From an uncultured Bacteroidota bacterium (GTDB lineage Bacteria; Bacteroidota; Bacteroidia; Flavobacteriales; Flavobacteriaceae): DNA of 64,000 nt. Every line of letters begins with the position of its first letter. Positions within the stretch are counted from its first letter, which is position 1. This document shows, one piece after another, positions 28,991-36,657 of the stretch. The DNA lies in the NCBI GenBank assembly GCA_902598305.1, contig CACKBL010000008.1, positions 1 to 64,000 of the forward strand, written 5' to 3'. The notes under the pieces are model-generated. The model saw only the letters and a program-made list of their open reading frames with translations. It had not been told where the DNA came from and did no database searches. Position numbers and translations under genes: made by a program.

Positions 28991-31195
28991 TTATATATTT
29001 AGCCAATAAGTTAGCTTAAAAGTTAAACTTCGAACTCTCGGTACTAAATTATTATAAGTAAAATAATTATCATTGTAAACTAAGTAAAAATCTGAGAGGG
29101 GAGCGAAACGCCATTGTAACCTTGAATTTACACCTAAATTATCAGATCTAGAACTGTATTGAATAAATGTATTCCAAAAAAGTTTTTTATTAAATGTATA
29201 TTCAAATTTTGGTCCAATCAAAAATAATTTTCCATATGTGTACTTTGAAGGGAAGTATATGTCATCGTATCTGATTTTTACGCTACTATTAAATTTAGGT
29301 TGTACTCTAATTGTAAATTCAGAATTAAACGAAACTCTATTCCCAGAATAAAATTCTCCAAGTGTAGATTGCAAATTAAAATAAAAGTTTTTTGAATAAT
29401 TTGATGTAAATCTCATTTCAAAATCATTATAATAAAATCCACTACTAGACGGAAGCGGTATACTGTTATCACCACCTACAGGGTCGAAATCATCTAAAAG
29501 GTAGGTATATCTACGATTATATGATATTTCAAATCTGGATTGGTTTGTGAATGAAATTTCACTTTTAGTTTCATAATTTCTATCAGTCACAAGATTTAGC
29601 AAATCAGGTTTATTCACAAAATAAAGTTGTTGACTAAATTCAATAGATCTAATTTTTTTTGAATCAATCCAAAGTCTGTGGCCATAATTAATAAAGTGGG
29701 ACTTCACACCAGTTCTCTGGATAAAGCCTAAATCAGAACTAAAATTCTCACTCTTTTGTCCTGTAAATAGTCTAAAATTATTTTTTCTTGAATTATAAGT
29801 TAGCCTAAAGCCGTTTGAAAAATTATTTTCAGTATTGTTAGTTTCAAAAGATTTATGATACCAAAGTTTCCCAACCCATTTGTTATCTTTAGACTGTAAG
29901 TTGTAGTCTAGGCCTATGACACGATTATAATCCTCTTGGTCATTAGTAAATTCTTCTTCACCAATTTTTTCTCTGTTTACAAAAAATGCCCCTAAAAAAG
30001 ATCTCGAAAATACTTTTTGTTGAAATGCAATTACAGTATTGTTGTTGGAAGAAATTTTATTTTTAGGGTCACTATCAGTAATCATATTTAAAAATCCAAG
30101 TCTAAGGTTTCTATTTATTTTACCACTTAATCTTGCCCCTGCTATTATTCTATTTTGTATGGTATTTCCATTTAAATCTCTAGCTACACCTATTCTCCTA
30201 GAAAAAAATGGCTGTGCATTGTAGCTACTTCCAAAACTCGAAAAAAGGTCACTGTTTTGAAGAAAAAATTGTCTTTTCTCTGGAAGACGGACTTCAAATC
30301 TGCTTAAATTTATAATTTGATCATCGACTTCTACCTGTGAAAAGTCTGGATTGAGAGTCAAATCCAAAATCATGCCACTACCAATACTCATTTTAGCATC
30401 AACTCCAGTATCGAAAAAGGAAACCAATTTTTTTTCTTCAAAATTTTTTCCTTGTGTCCCACTTGCATAGGGAATTAAAAACACAGGTGATTTTGAATTT
30501 CCAAGTGCTTTTTCAAAATAAAGGTTACCCATAAAAGCTAATCCAGCTATACTTAAATTTCTCGGTATTCTTGCCCATGTGGATCTTTTATTTTTTCCAA
30601 CATCGGTTTTATAAATATTTATTCTCCATTTTTGAGATTTGTTGTCAAATCTTAAGCTAGCTAAAGGGATTTTAAATTCAGCTGTGAGGATATTTTCACT
30701 TTTATTTATTTCACCTTCCCATTTAACATCCCAGGAAAAAGTGTAGTCACCTCCACCACTACTGCTACTACTCCTATTTCCCCCATTTGAAATTAGACCT
30801 TCTCTTCTAACTCCTTCAGCAGAAATACCAAAAAGAAAAGCATTTGTAGCGTCATTAAATGTATCAAGAACCAATGTCATTGAATCATTGTTTCTAGAAC
30901 TCCAGTCTCTCTTGAGAGATGACACAACGTAATCTGAGTCTCCAAAATTAGAAATTATTAGCATATACAAATTTTCATTATCGTATAATACCTTAAATTT
31001 TGTTTGTTCTTTTGCTTTGATTGAGTCCAAAGGGAAATATTCCCAAAAGTCGGAGTTAAATTTTGCTTTACCCCATACTGACTCATCATCAATTCCATCA
31101 ATTTTGATTTCAGAGTCAATAAAGATTGCGTTTGCAGATTGACCTGTAACGGATTTTGTTATTAATAATATTAATAAAAAGAAAAGCTTTTTAAT
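28991..31195 (-). CDS. DUF5916 outer membrane protein with CBM9-like N-terminal domain; non-canonical start
   Basis: The protein begins with a signal peptide (KKLFFLLILLITKSVTGQ) and a CBM9-like domain opening IKIDGIDDESVWGKA. It continues with the DUF5916 region (FSQVEVDDQIINLSRFEVR, LPEKRQFFLQNSDLFSS, PFFSRRIG) and a C-terminal half of barrel-like strands ending in an aromatic/Ile residue; about 734 residues in all. Such proteins are probably outer membrane beta-barrels of unknown substrate. The open frame has no ATG, GTG or TTG before the signal peptide. The candidates are ATT at 31195 or ATC at 31204; the first usable TTG, at 31030, would delete the signal peptide and part of the CBM9-like domain. 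A promoter -7 box lies only 8-18 nt before these codons. Confidence 0.82.
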   Translation of the reverse strand: MKKLFFLLILLITKSVTGQSANAIFIDSEIKIDGIDDESVWGKAKFNSDFWEYFPLDSIKAKEQTKFKVLYDNENLYMLIISNFGDSDYVVSSLKRDWSSRNNDSMTLVLDTFNDATNAFLFGISAEGVRREGLISNGGNRSSSSSGGGDYTFSWDVKWEGEINKSENILTAEFKIPLASLRFDNKSQKWRINIYKTDVGKNKRSTWARIPRNLSIAGLAFMGNLYFEKALGNSKSPVFLIPYASGTQGKNFEEKKLVSFFDTGVDAKMSIGSGMILDLTLNPDFSQVEVDDQIINLSRFEVRLPEKRQFFLQNSDLFSSFGSSYNAQPFFSRRIGVARDLNGNTIQNRIIAGARLSGKINRNLRLGFLNMITDSDPKNKISSNNNTVIAFQQKVFSRSFLGAFFVNREKIGEEEFTNDQEDYNRVIGLDYNLQSKDNKWVGKLWYHKSFETNNTENNFSNGFRLTYNSRKNNFRLFTGQKSENFSSDLGFIQRTGVKSHFINYGHRLWIDSKKIRSIEFSQQLYFVNKPDLLNLVTDRNYETKSEISFTNQSRFEISYNRRYTYLLDDFDPVGGDNSIPLPSSSGFYYNDFEMRFTSNYSKNFYFNLQSTLGEFYSGNRVSFNSEFTIRVQPKFNSSVKIRYDDIYFPSKYTYGKLFLIGPKFEYTFNKKLFWNTFIQYSSRSDNLGVNSRLQWRFAPLSDFYLVYNDNYFTYNNLVPRVRSLTFKLTYWLNI

Positions 31196-31212
31196 TTTTT
31201 TGATTTTGCTTG

Positions 31213-31220
31213 CAAATATA
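31213..31220 (-). promoter_or_regulatory. -7 promoter element of the DUF5916 gene
   Basis: On the minus strand the sequence is TATATTTG, an exact match to the Bacteroidetes TAnnTTTG element. Transcription would start about 4-7 nt downstream, practically at the ATC/ATT start codons of the gene, so the mRNA would be nearly leaderless. A clear -33 TTTG is not seen. Confidence 0.5.
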
Positions 31221-31261
31221 GTGATATTAGTGATTAATAATTTAACTTTAAAAACATATAA

Positions 31262-32203
31262 ATGAAGGAATGGTTAAAGCATGCTAAGGGAAAATGTTTT
31301 TTTAAAATGAAATCAATAAATAATTTTTCTTTAGCAGTTTTTTTACTTTTTGTATTTATTATTTCATTTGGAATTTCAAAAACCAGATTTTTAACTAACG
31401 GTAAAGAATCAAATTACTATATATATCCTGTTTCAATCCCAAAAAAAGTCTCGTTTGCTGGTGAGGATATGAGTCTAGATGAAGATGATTTGATTGAAAG
31501 AATGGATAAAGAATTCCTAGTTAATACATATTGGCAGTCCAATACAATTCTTTTAATTAAAAGAGCAAATAAATATTTTCCTCAAATTGAAAAAATTCTT
31601 ATTGATGAAGGAGTTCCGACTGATTTTAAATATTTAGCATTAATTGAAAGTGGTTTGGAAAATGTAACTTCACCGAGTGGAGCCAAAGGCTTCTGGCAGA
31701 TTATGAAAATAACTGGGAAAGAATATGGATTAGAGATAAATAGTAATGTTGATGAAAGATACAACTTGAATCTATCTACAAGAGTAGCTTGTAAATACTT
31801 AAAGAAGGCAAAGGACAAGTTTGGTAATTGGACACTTGCGGCGGCAGCATATAATAGAGGAATTAATGGAATCCAAAATAAAATAACAAATCAAAATCAA
31901 ACTGCTTATGAAAATATTTTATTTGGAGAAGAAACAAAAAGATACATATTTAGAATAATTGCATTAAAAAATATTGTTGAATCTCCTGAAAGTTTTGGTT
32001 TTCGCATAGAAGAAGAACATATGTATAATCCAGTAAAATACGATGAAATAAAAATAGATACGCCTATAAGTAATATTTCTGATTTTTCGAAAAACTTAGG
32101 TTTAACCTATAAAAGTTTTAAAATTCATAATCCATGGTTGTTAGAAAATCATTTGAACAACAAATCAAGAAAGGTTTATACAATTTCAATTCCTTCAGAG
32201 TAG
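31262..32203 (+). CDS. Membrane-bound lytic transglycosylase, MltD-like
   Basis: Cleaves glycan strands of peptidoglycan with formation of 1,6-anhydro ends. The SLT domain is clear: the catalytic Glu is in LALIESGLEN, followed by SPSGAKGFWQIM, the ERYNLNLSTRVACKYL helix and TLAAAAYNRG. A hydrophobic N-terminal segment (residues about 20-36) is a signal anchor; starting at the second ATG, 31307, would give a tighter signal peptide. The C-terminal 45 residues look like a degenerate LysM motif (NLGLTYKSFKIHNPWL). It is divergent from the DUF5916 gene and convergent with the following gene, one base apart. Confidence 0.88.
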   Translation: MKEWLKHAKGKCFFKMKSINNFSLAVFLLFVFIISFGISKTRFLTNGKESNYYIYPVSIPKKVSFAGEDMSLDEDDLIERMDKEFLVNTYWQSNTILLIKRANKYFPQIEKILIDEGVPTDFKYLALIESGLENVTSPSGAKGFWQIMKITGKEYGLEINSNVDERYNLNLSTRVACKYLKKAKDKFGNWTLAAAAYNRGINGIQNKITNQNQTAYENILFGEETKRYIFRIIALKNIVESPESFGFRIEEEHMYNPVKYDEIKIDTPISNISDFSKNLGLTYKSFKIHNPWLLENHLNNKSRKVYTISIPSE

Positions 32204-32204
32204 A

Positions 32205-32720
32205 TTAAATTTTTTTTAATTGGTTTTTTAACAATCTAATTTGTTCTCCAAGCATATTGTGCTTGTCAGATTTTTTTGCCTCACCAATTAAAATTGTCGC
32301 TTCTCTTTTTCTCCTCTTTTGGATTAAAATTCCTGCAAGACTCAATTTTGCCATAGCTAGGTCTGTACTCATTGATAATCCAAAAGATAAGGCTTTACGA
32401 AATGATTTTTCAGCCAAAGTCAAATTTTTTTGCGATTCTATTATTCCATAGAGATAGTGATAATATCCTATTTGCTTTTTAACAAGTACTTTTTCAGGAT
32501 TTTTAATTTTGTCCAACCATTTTTTAGTTCCAATAAAATCTTGCTTTCTTAACTTTAGAAATGCAAAAAAAATAAACTCATTTTTAAAATAAATAAGAAT
32601 GAAGAATAAAGACAGAAACAAATAGAAAACTCCATTACCAATGTAACTCTCGTAAAATTGATAAAAACTAAACCCAATTAGAAGTAATGATATTAATATT
32701 TTAAAAATTTTTGGAATCAT
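32205..32720 (-). CDS. Membrane protein with TPR-like C-terminal region, function unknown
   Basis: A 171-residue protein with two hydrophobic segments at about 6-24 and 30-55, followed by a soluble helical part. Helix pairs such as YYHYLYGIIESQKNLTLAEKSFRKAL and LAMAKLSLAGILIQKRRKREATIL have the spacing of tetratricopeptide repeats, which bind other proteins. I do not recognise a named family. It stands alone between mltD-like and rpmH genes, on the opposite strand to both. Confidence 0.65.
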   Translation of the reverse strand: MIPKIFKILISLLLIGFSFYQFYESYIGNGVFYLFLSLFFILIYFKNEFIFFAFLKLRKQDFIGTKKWLDKIKNPEKVLVKKQIGYYHYLYGIIESQKNLTLAEKSFRKALSFGLSMSTDLAMAKLSLAGILIQKRRKREATILIGEAKKSDKHNMLGEQIRLLKNQLKKI

Positions 32721-32764
32721 ATTTATCTTAAAATTAATAAAAGAATTTTAATTAATTTAATGTT

Positions 32765-32795
32765 ATTGTCCAAACTAAAACTTATTGTATATTTG
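32765..32795 (+). promoter_or_regulatory. Promoter of rpmH
   Basis: TTG at 32766-32768, a 19-nt gap and TATATTTG at 32788-32795 match the Bacteroidetes promoter pattern. The leader before the rpmH ATG would be about 28 nt. Confidence 0.65.
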
Positions 32796-32828
32796 GTAGA
32801 TTTTCAATCACCTTAAGCTTTAATATAA

Positions 32829-32987
32829 ATGAAAAGAACCTACCAACCATCTAAAAGAAAGAGAAAAAATAAGCACGGTTTTAGGGAAAGAATGTCTACT
32901 GCAAACGGAAGAAAGGTTATTTCAAGTCGTAGAGCTAAAGGGAGAAAAAAATTATCTGTTTCATCTGAACCTAGGCATAAAAAGTGA
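32829..32987 (+). CDS. rpmH: 50S ribosomal protein L34
   Basis: A 52-residue, strongly basic protein beginning [19 protein letters not shown] and containing the invariant [10 protein letters not shown] segment of L34, a component of the large ribosomal subunit. The ATG at 32829 and TGA at 32985-32987 give the usual length plus a short C-terminal extension ([10 protein letters not shown]). It has its own promoter and terminator. The usual neighbours rnpA and yidC are not here, and dnaA is not in the window, so rpmH is not at an origin-linked position as in many other bacteria. Confidence 0.96.
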   Translation: MKRTYQPSKRKRKNKHGFRERMSTANGRKVISSRRAKGRKKLSVSSEPRHKK

Positions 32988-33009
32988 GAATTTTTAATTT
33001 AAATTATTT

Positions 33010-33046
33010 AGGTGTTACTTTGATTAGAGTTACACCTTTTTTATTT
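33010..33046 (+). terminator. Rho-independent terminator after rpmH
   Basis: AGGTGT (33010-33015) pairs with ACACCT (33032-33037), extended by two more pairs after one mismatch, and is followed by six T. It lies 22 nt after the rpmH stop and just before carB. Confidence 0.75.
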
Positions 33047-33058
33047 TTATAAGTATCT

Positions 33059-35908
33059 ATGCCTAAAAGAAAAGATTTAAAAAAAATTTTAATTATAGGT
33101 TCGGGACCCATAATAATTGGGCAAGCTTGCGAGTTTGATTATTCAGGAAGCCAAGCTTTACGATCACTTCGAGAAGATGGAATAGAAACCTATTTGATTA
33201 ATTCTAACCCTGCGACTATAATGACTGACCCCACCATGGCAGATCATATATTTTTAAAGCCTTTAAATACTAAATCAATAATTGAAATTTTATCAGACAA
33301 TAAGATAGATGCAGTACTTCCAACTATGGGGGGTCAAACTGCCTTAAATTTGTGTATAGAGGCAGACGAAAAGGGTATTTGGGATGACTTTAATGTCGAA
33401 ATAATTGGAGTTGACATTGAAGCTATCAACATTACTGAGGATAGACAAAGATTCAAAGAGCTTCTTAAGAAAATTGATATTCCAGTAGCACCAGCCGAAA
33501 CAGCAAACTCTTTTTTAAAGGGAAAAGAAATTGCTCAGAACTTTGGATTTCCATTAGTTATTAGACCTTCATTTACTCTTGGAGGGACAGGCGCTTCTTT
33601 TGTTCATGATTCAGAAAACTTTGATGAATTACTAACAAGGGGATTAGAAGCATCACCAATCCATGAGGTATTAATTGATAAAGCTTTACTGGGTTGGAAA
33701 GAGTATGAACTAGAATTGTTAAGGGATAAAAATGACAATGTTGTAATAATCTGCTCTATTGAAAATATGGATCCAATGGGGATTCATACCGGTGACTCTA
33801 TCACTGTTGCCCCTACCATGACTTTATCTGATCAAACATTTCAAAGAATGAGGGACATGGCAATAAAAATGATGAGAAATATTGGAGACTTTGCTGGGGG
33901 TTGCAATGTTCAATTTGCGGTAAGTCCAGATGAAAAAGAAGAAATTATTGCAATTGAAATTAATCCAAGAGTTTCTAGATCATCAGCGTTGGCATCAAAA
34001 GCATCAGGATATCCGATAGCTAAAATTGCTGCAAAATTGGCAATAGGTTACACTTTGGATGAAGTCGATAACCAAATTACAAAATCTACATCAGCATTGT
34101 TTGAGCCCTCTGTTGATTATGTAATTGTTAAGATACCTCGTTGGAATTTTGACAAATTTGAAGGTTCAGACAGAATTCTTGGATTGCAAATGAAATCGGT
34201 AGGGGAAGTTATGGGAATTGGGCGATCTTTTCAGGAGGCTCTTCACAAGGCAACTCAATCTCTCGAAATAAAACGAAATGGTCTTGGAGCTGATGGGAAA
34301 GGATACAAAGATTATGATATAATAATTGAAAAACTAACAAATGCAAGTTGGGATAGAGTTTTTGTTATTTATGATGCTATTCAATTAGGAGTCTCGTTAT
34401 CAAAAATTCACGAAATAACAAAAATTGATATGTGGTTTCTAAAACAATTTGAAGAATTAAATGATTTAGAAGTAAAAATATCAAATTATAATATAAAAAG
34501 TCTTGATAAGGATTTACTTCTTGAAGCCAAGCAAAAAGGTTTTGCTGACAGACAACTTGCGTACATGCTTGGTTGTGTTGAAAGTGAAATTTACAAGCTA
34601 AGAAAAAAATTTAATATTAATAGAGTTTACAAACTAGTAGATACTTGTGCTGCCGAATTCCAGGCTAAAACACCCTATTATTATTCAACTTTTGAAGCGG
34701 AAATGCAACTTAGTCAAAAAAATCCCTTCATTGACAACGAAAGTTTGGTTTCAAACAAAAAGAAAATTATCGTCCTGGGCTCTGGGCCAAACAGAATTGG
34801 TCAGGGTATAGAATTTGATTACTGCTGTGTTCACGGAGTTTTAGCAGCATCAGAATGCGGTTACGAAACTATTATGATAAACTGTAACCCAGAGACAGTA
34901 TCTACAGATTTTGACATTGCAGATAAATTATATTTTGAGCCTGTTTTTTGGGAGCATATTTATGATATAATTCAGCATGAGAAACCTGAAGGAGTAATAG
35001 TTCAACTAGGAGGACAAACTGCACTCAAGCTAGCAGAGAAACTTGACAGATATGGAATTAAAATAATCGGAACCAGTTTTAAATCTTTAGACTTAGCCGA
35101 AGATAGAGGAAGCTTTTCAAATCTATTGAAGAAAAATAAGATACCGTATCCTGACTTTGGGGTAGCTGAAAATGCTGAACAAGCAATTGAACTTTCTAAA
35201 AAATTAAATTTTCCAATTCTTGTAAGACCCTCGTATGTTCTTGGAGGACAGGGTATGAAGATTGTTATTAATAAGGATGAGTTAGAAGCTCATGTAGTAG
35301 ATCTTTTAAGAAAGATACCCAAAAATAAATTACTACTTGATCATTACTTAGATGGAGCAATTGAAGCTGAAGCAGATGCTATTTGTGATGGTGACTCTGT
35401 ACATATAATTGGTATTATGGAGCACATTGAACCATGTGGTATTCATTCTGGTGATTCGAATGCTACCCTTCCTGTTTTTAATATAGGTGAATATGTTCTC
35501 CAGCAAATAAAAGATCACACATTAAAAATAGCAAAAGCCTTAAATACAGTCGGTCTGATAAACATTCAGTTTGCAATTAAGAATGACAAAGTTTACGTTA
35601 TAGAGGCTAACCCTAGAGCTTCACGTACAGTTCCGTTTATTGCTAAAGCTTATAACGAACCCTATGTTAATTATGCCACCAAAGTAATGCTAAGAAAAAA
35701 TAAATTAGAAGACTTTAAATTTCAACCCAAATTAGAAGGGTATGCTATAAAACAACCCGTTTTTTCATTTAATAAATTTCCTAACGTTAATAAACAACTT
35801 GGACCTGAAATGAAAAGTACGGGGGAGAGTATTCTTTTTATAAAAACCCTCAAAGATGATGATTTTTACAACCTATATTCTAGAAGGAAAATGTATTTAA
35901 CCAAATAA
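33059..35908 (+). CDS. carB: Carbamoyl-phosphate synthase large subunit without the C-terminal allosteric domain
   Basis: Makes carbamoyl phosphate for pyrimidine and arginine synthesis using ammonia passed on from CarA. Both ATP-grasp halves are recognisable: the N-terminal GSGPIIIGQACEFDYSG and the internal repeat GSGPNRIGQGIEFDYC, each followed by GGQTAL and a carbamate/bicarbonate-site ATP-grasp with EINPRVSRSSAL or EANPRASRTVP. The product has 949 residues, about 120 fewer than the E. coli enzyme. It ends soon after the second ATP-grasp region, so the MGS-like regulatory domain that binds UMP and ornithine is absent. I recall the same short form in other flavobacteria. carA is not in the window. 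Confidence 0.95.
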   Translation: MPKRKDLKKILIIGSGPIIIGQACEFDYSGSQALRSLREDGIETYLINSNPATIMTDPTMADHIFLKPLNTKSIIEILSDNKIDAVLPTMGGQTALNLCIEADEKGIWDDFNVEIIGVDIEAINITEDRQRFKELLKKIDIPVAPAETANSFLKGKEIAQNFGFPLVIRPSFTLGGTGASFVHDSENFDELLTRGLEASPIHEVLIDKALLGWKEYELELLRDKNDNVVIICSIENMDPMGIHTGDSITVAPTMTLSDQTFQRMRDMAIKMMRNIGDFAGGCNVQFAVSPDEKEEIIAIEINPRVSRSSALASKASGYPIAKIAAKLAIGYTLDEVDNQITKSTSALFEPSVDYVIVKIPRWNFDKFEGSDRILGLQMKSVGEVMGIGRSFQEALHKATQSLEIKRNGLGADGKGYKDYDIIIEKLTNASWDRVFVIYDAIQLGVSLSKIHEITKIDMWFLKQFEELNDLEVKISNYNIKSLDKDLLLEAKQKGFADRQLAYMLGCVESEIYKLRKKFNINRVYKLVDTCAAEFQAKTPYYYSTFEAEMQLSQKNPFIDNESLVSNKKKIIVLGSGPNRIGQGIEFDYCCVHGVLAASECGYETIMINCNPETVSTDFDIADKLYFEPVFWEHIYDIIQHEKPEGVIVQLGGQTALKLAEKLDRYGIKIIGTSFKSLDLAEDRGSFSNLLKKNKIPYPDFGVAENAEQAIELSKKLNFPILVRPSYVLGGQGMKIVINKDELEAHVVDLLRKIPKNKLLLDHYLDGAIEAEADAICDGDSVHIIGIMEHIEPCGIHSGDSNATLPVFNIGEYVLQQIKDHTLKIAKALNTVGLINIQFAIKNDKVYVIEANPRASRTVPFIAKAYNEPYVNYATKVMLRKNKLEDFKFQPKLEGYAIKQPVFSFNKFPNVNKQLGPEMKSTGESILFIKTLKDDDFYNLYSRRKMYLTK

Positions 35909-35915
35909 TTATAAT

Positions 35916-36407
35916 TTGAAAAAAGAACGAAATAAAAATATATTAGTAGCAAGTATCATTATTTTGGCAATTCTATCTAGACTAGTCCCTCACCCTCCAA
36001 ATTTTGCACCAATAACAGGGATTGCTCTTTTTTCTTCCAAAAAATTAAACAATAAATTATTTAGTGTTTTCCTCCCAATTATTCCCTTGTTTATTTCAGA
36101 TCTTTTTATTGGAATAAGTTTTATAAATATTTTCGTCTATCTATCATTTATCCTAATATATTTTTTAGGATCTATATCCCCAAAAATAGACGCAAAAACA
36201 GTTTTTTTGTCATCGGTTATGTTTTTTATTTTAACCAATCTAGGAGTTTGGTATCTAGGTTACCCAAAAAATATTGAAGGATTAATCTCATGTTTTACCC
36301 TAGCTATACCTTTTTTTGTAAATACCATTTTAGGTGACTTATTTTACTCTTTCATTCTTTTTAGATCCTACAAAGCTGCTGAGAAAATTAAATTCATATC
36401 CGCATAA
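35916..36407 (+). CDS. DUF6580 membrane protein, possible ECF-type S component
   Basis: A 163-residue hydrophobic protein with about five membrane segments. The N-terminal SRLVPHPPNFAPITGIALF motif after the first helix is characteristic of the DUF6580 family, whose fold resembles the substrate-binding (S) components of ECF transporters. The substrate is unknown; the B12-regulated receptor downstream suggests, without proof, a link to cobalamin or cobalt. The start is TTG at 35916, 7 nt after carB, so it is probably transcribed from the carB promoter rather than controlled by the riboswitch, which lies behind it. Confidence 0.72.
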   Translation: MKKERNKNILVASIIILAILSRLVPHPPNFAPITGIALFSSKKLNNKLFSVFLPIIPLFISDLFIGISFINIFVYLSFILIYFLGSISPKIDAKTVFLSSVMFFILTNLGVWYLGYPKNIEGLISCFTLAIPFFVNTILGDLFYSFILFRSYKAAEKIKFISA

Positions 36408-36424
36408 TTGATTAAAATTTTATT

Positions 36425-36432
36425 TAAATTTG
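36425..36432 (+). promoter_or_regulatory. -7 promoter element of the riboswitch/btuB transcript
   Basis: TAAATTTG matches the Bacteroidetes -7 pattern exactly. It lies directly before the cobalamin aptamer, so the RNA would start at its first bases. No matching -33 TTTG is seen at 19-21 nt. Confidence 0.4.
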
Positions 36433-36436
36433 AAAA

Positions 36437-36645
36437 TTGGTTTTTCTAAAATTTAGAAGATTAAAAGGGAAATTGGATTCAAAGACAATGCTGTTCCCGC
36501 AACTGTAAGCTAATACCTATTTAGGTTTTTTCTATAAACTCAATGCCACTGATTTTTTTGGGAAGGCGAATAGAAAAAAGCAAGCCAGGAGACCTGCCAG
36601 TAAAGATTGTATGATTTTTTCGGGATAAAAAAATCTACATACTAA
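36437..36645 (+). promoter_or_regulatory. Cobalamin (adenosylcobalamin/B12) riboswitch
   Basis: The aptamer has the conserved core in the right order: the J/P elements around GGGAAATTGG near 36468, the invariant GCTGTTCCCGCAACTGTAAG at 36490-36509, ATGCCACTG at 36543-36551, GGGAAGGCG at 36560-36568 and the B12-box AGCCAGGAGACCTGCC at 36583-36598. It is followed at about 36608-36643 by a hairpin (GTATG...CATAC with an ATTTTTT/AAAAAAT inner stem) that ends 15 nt before the btuB-like start and probably serves as the expression platform. Binding of cobalamin should switch the receptor gene off. Confidence 0.95.
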
Positions 36646-36657
36646 TTTATTACATAT

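Noticed and set aside
28989-29006. Longer N-terminus for the DUF4369 lipoprotein
   Set aside because: The extra six residues overlap the end of the DUF5916 gene and precede a complete lipoprotein signal beginning at 28988.
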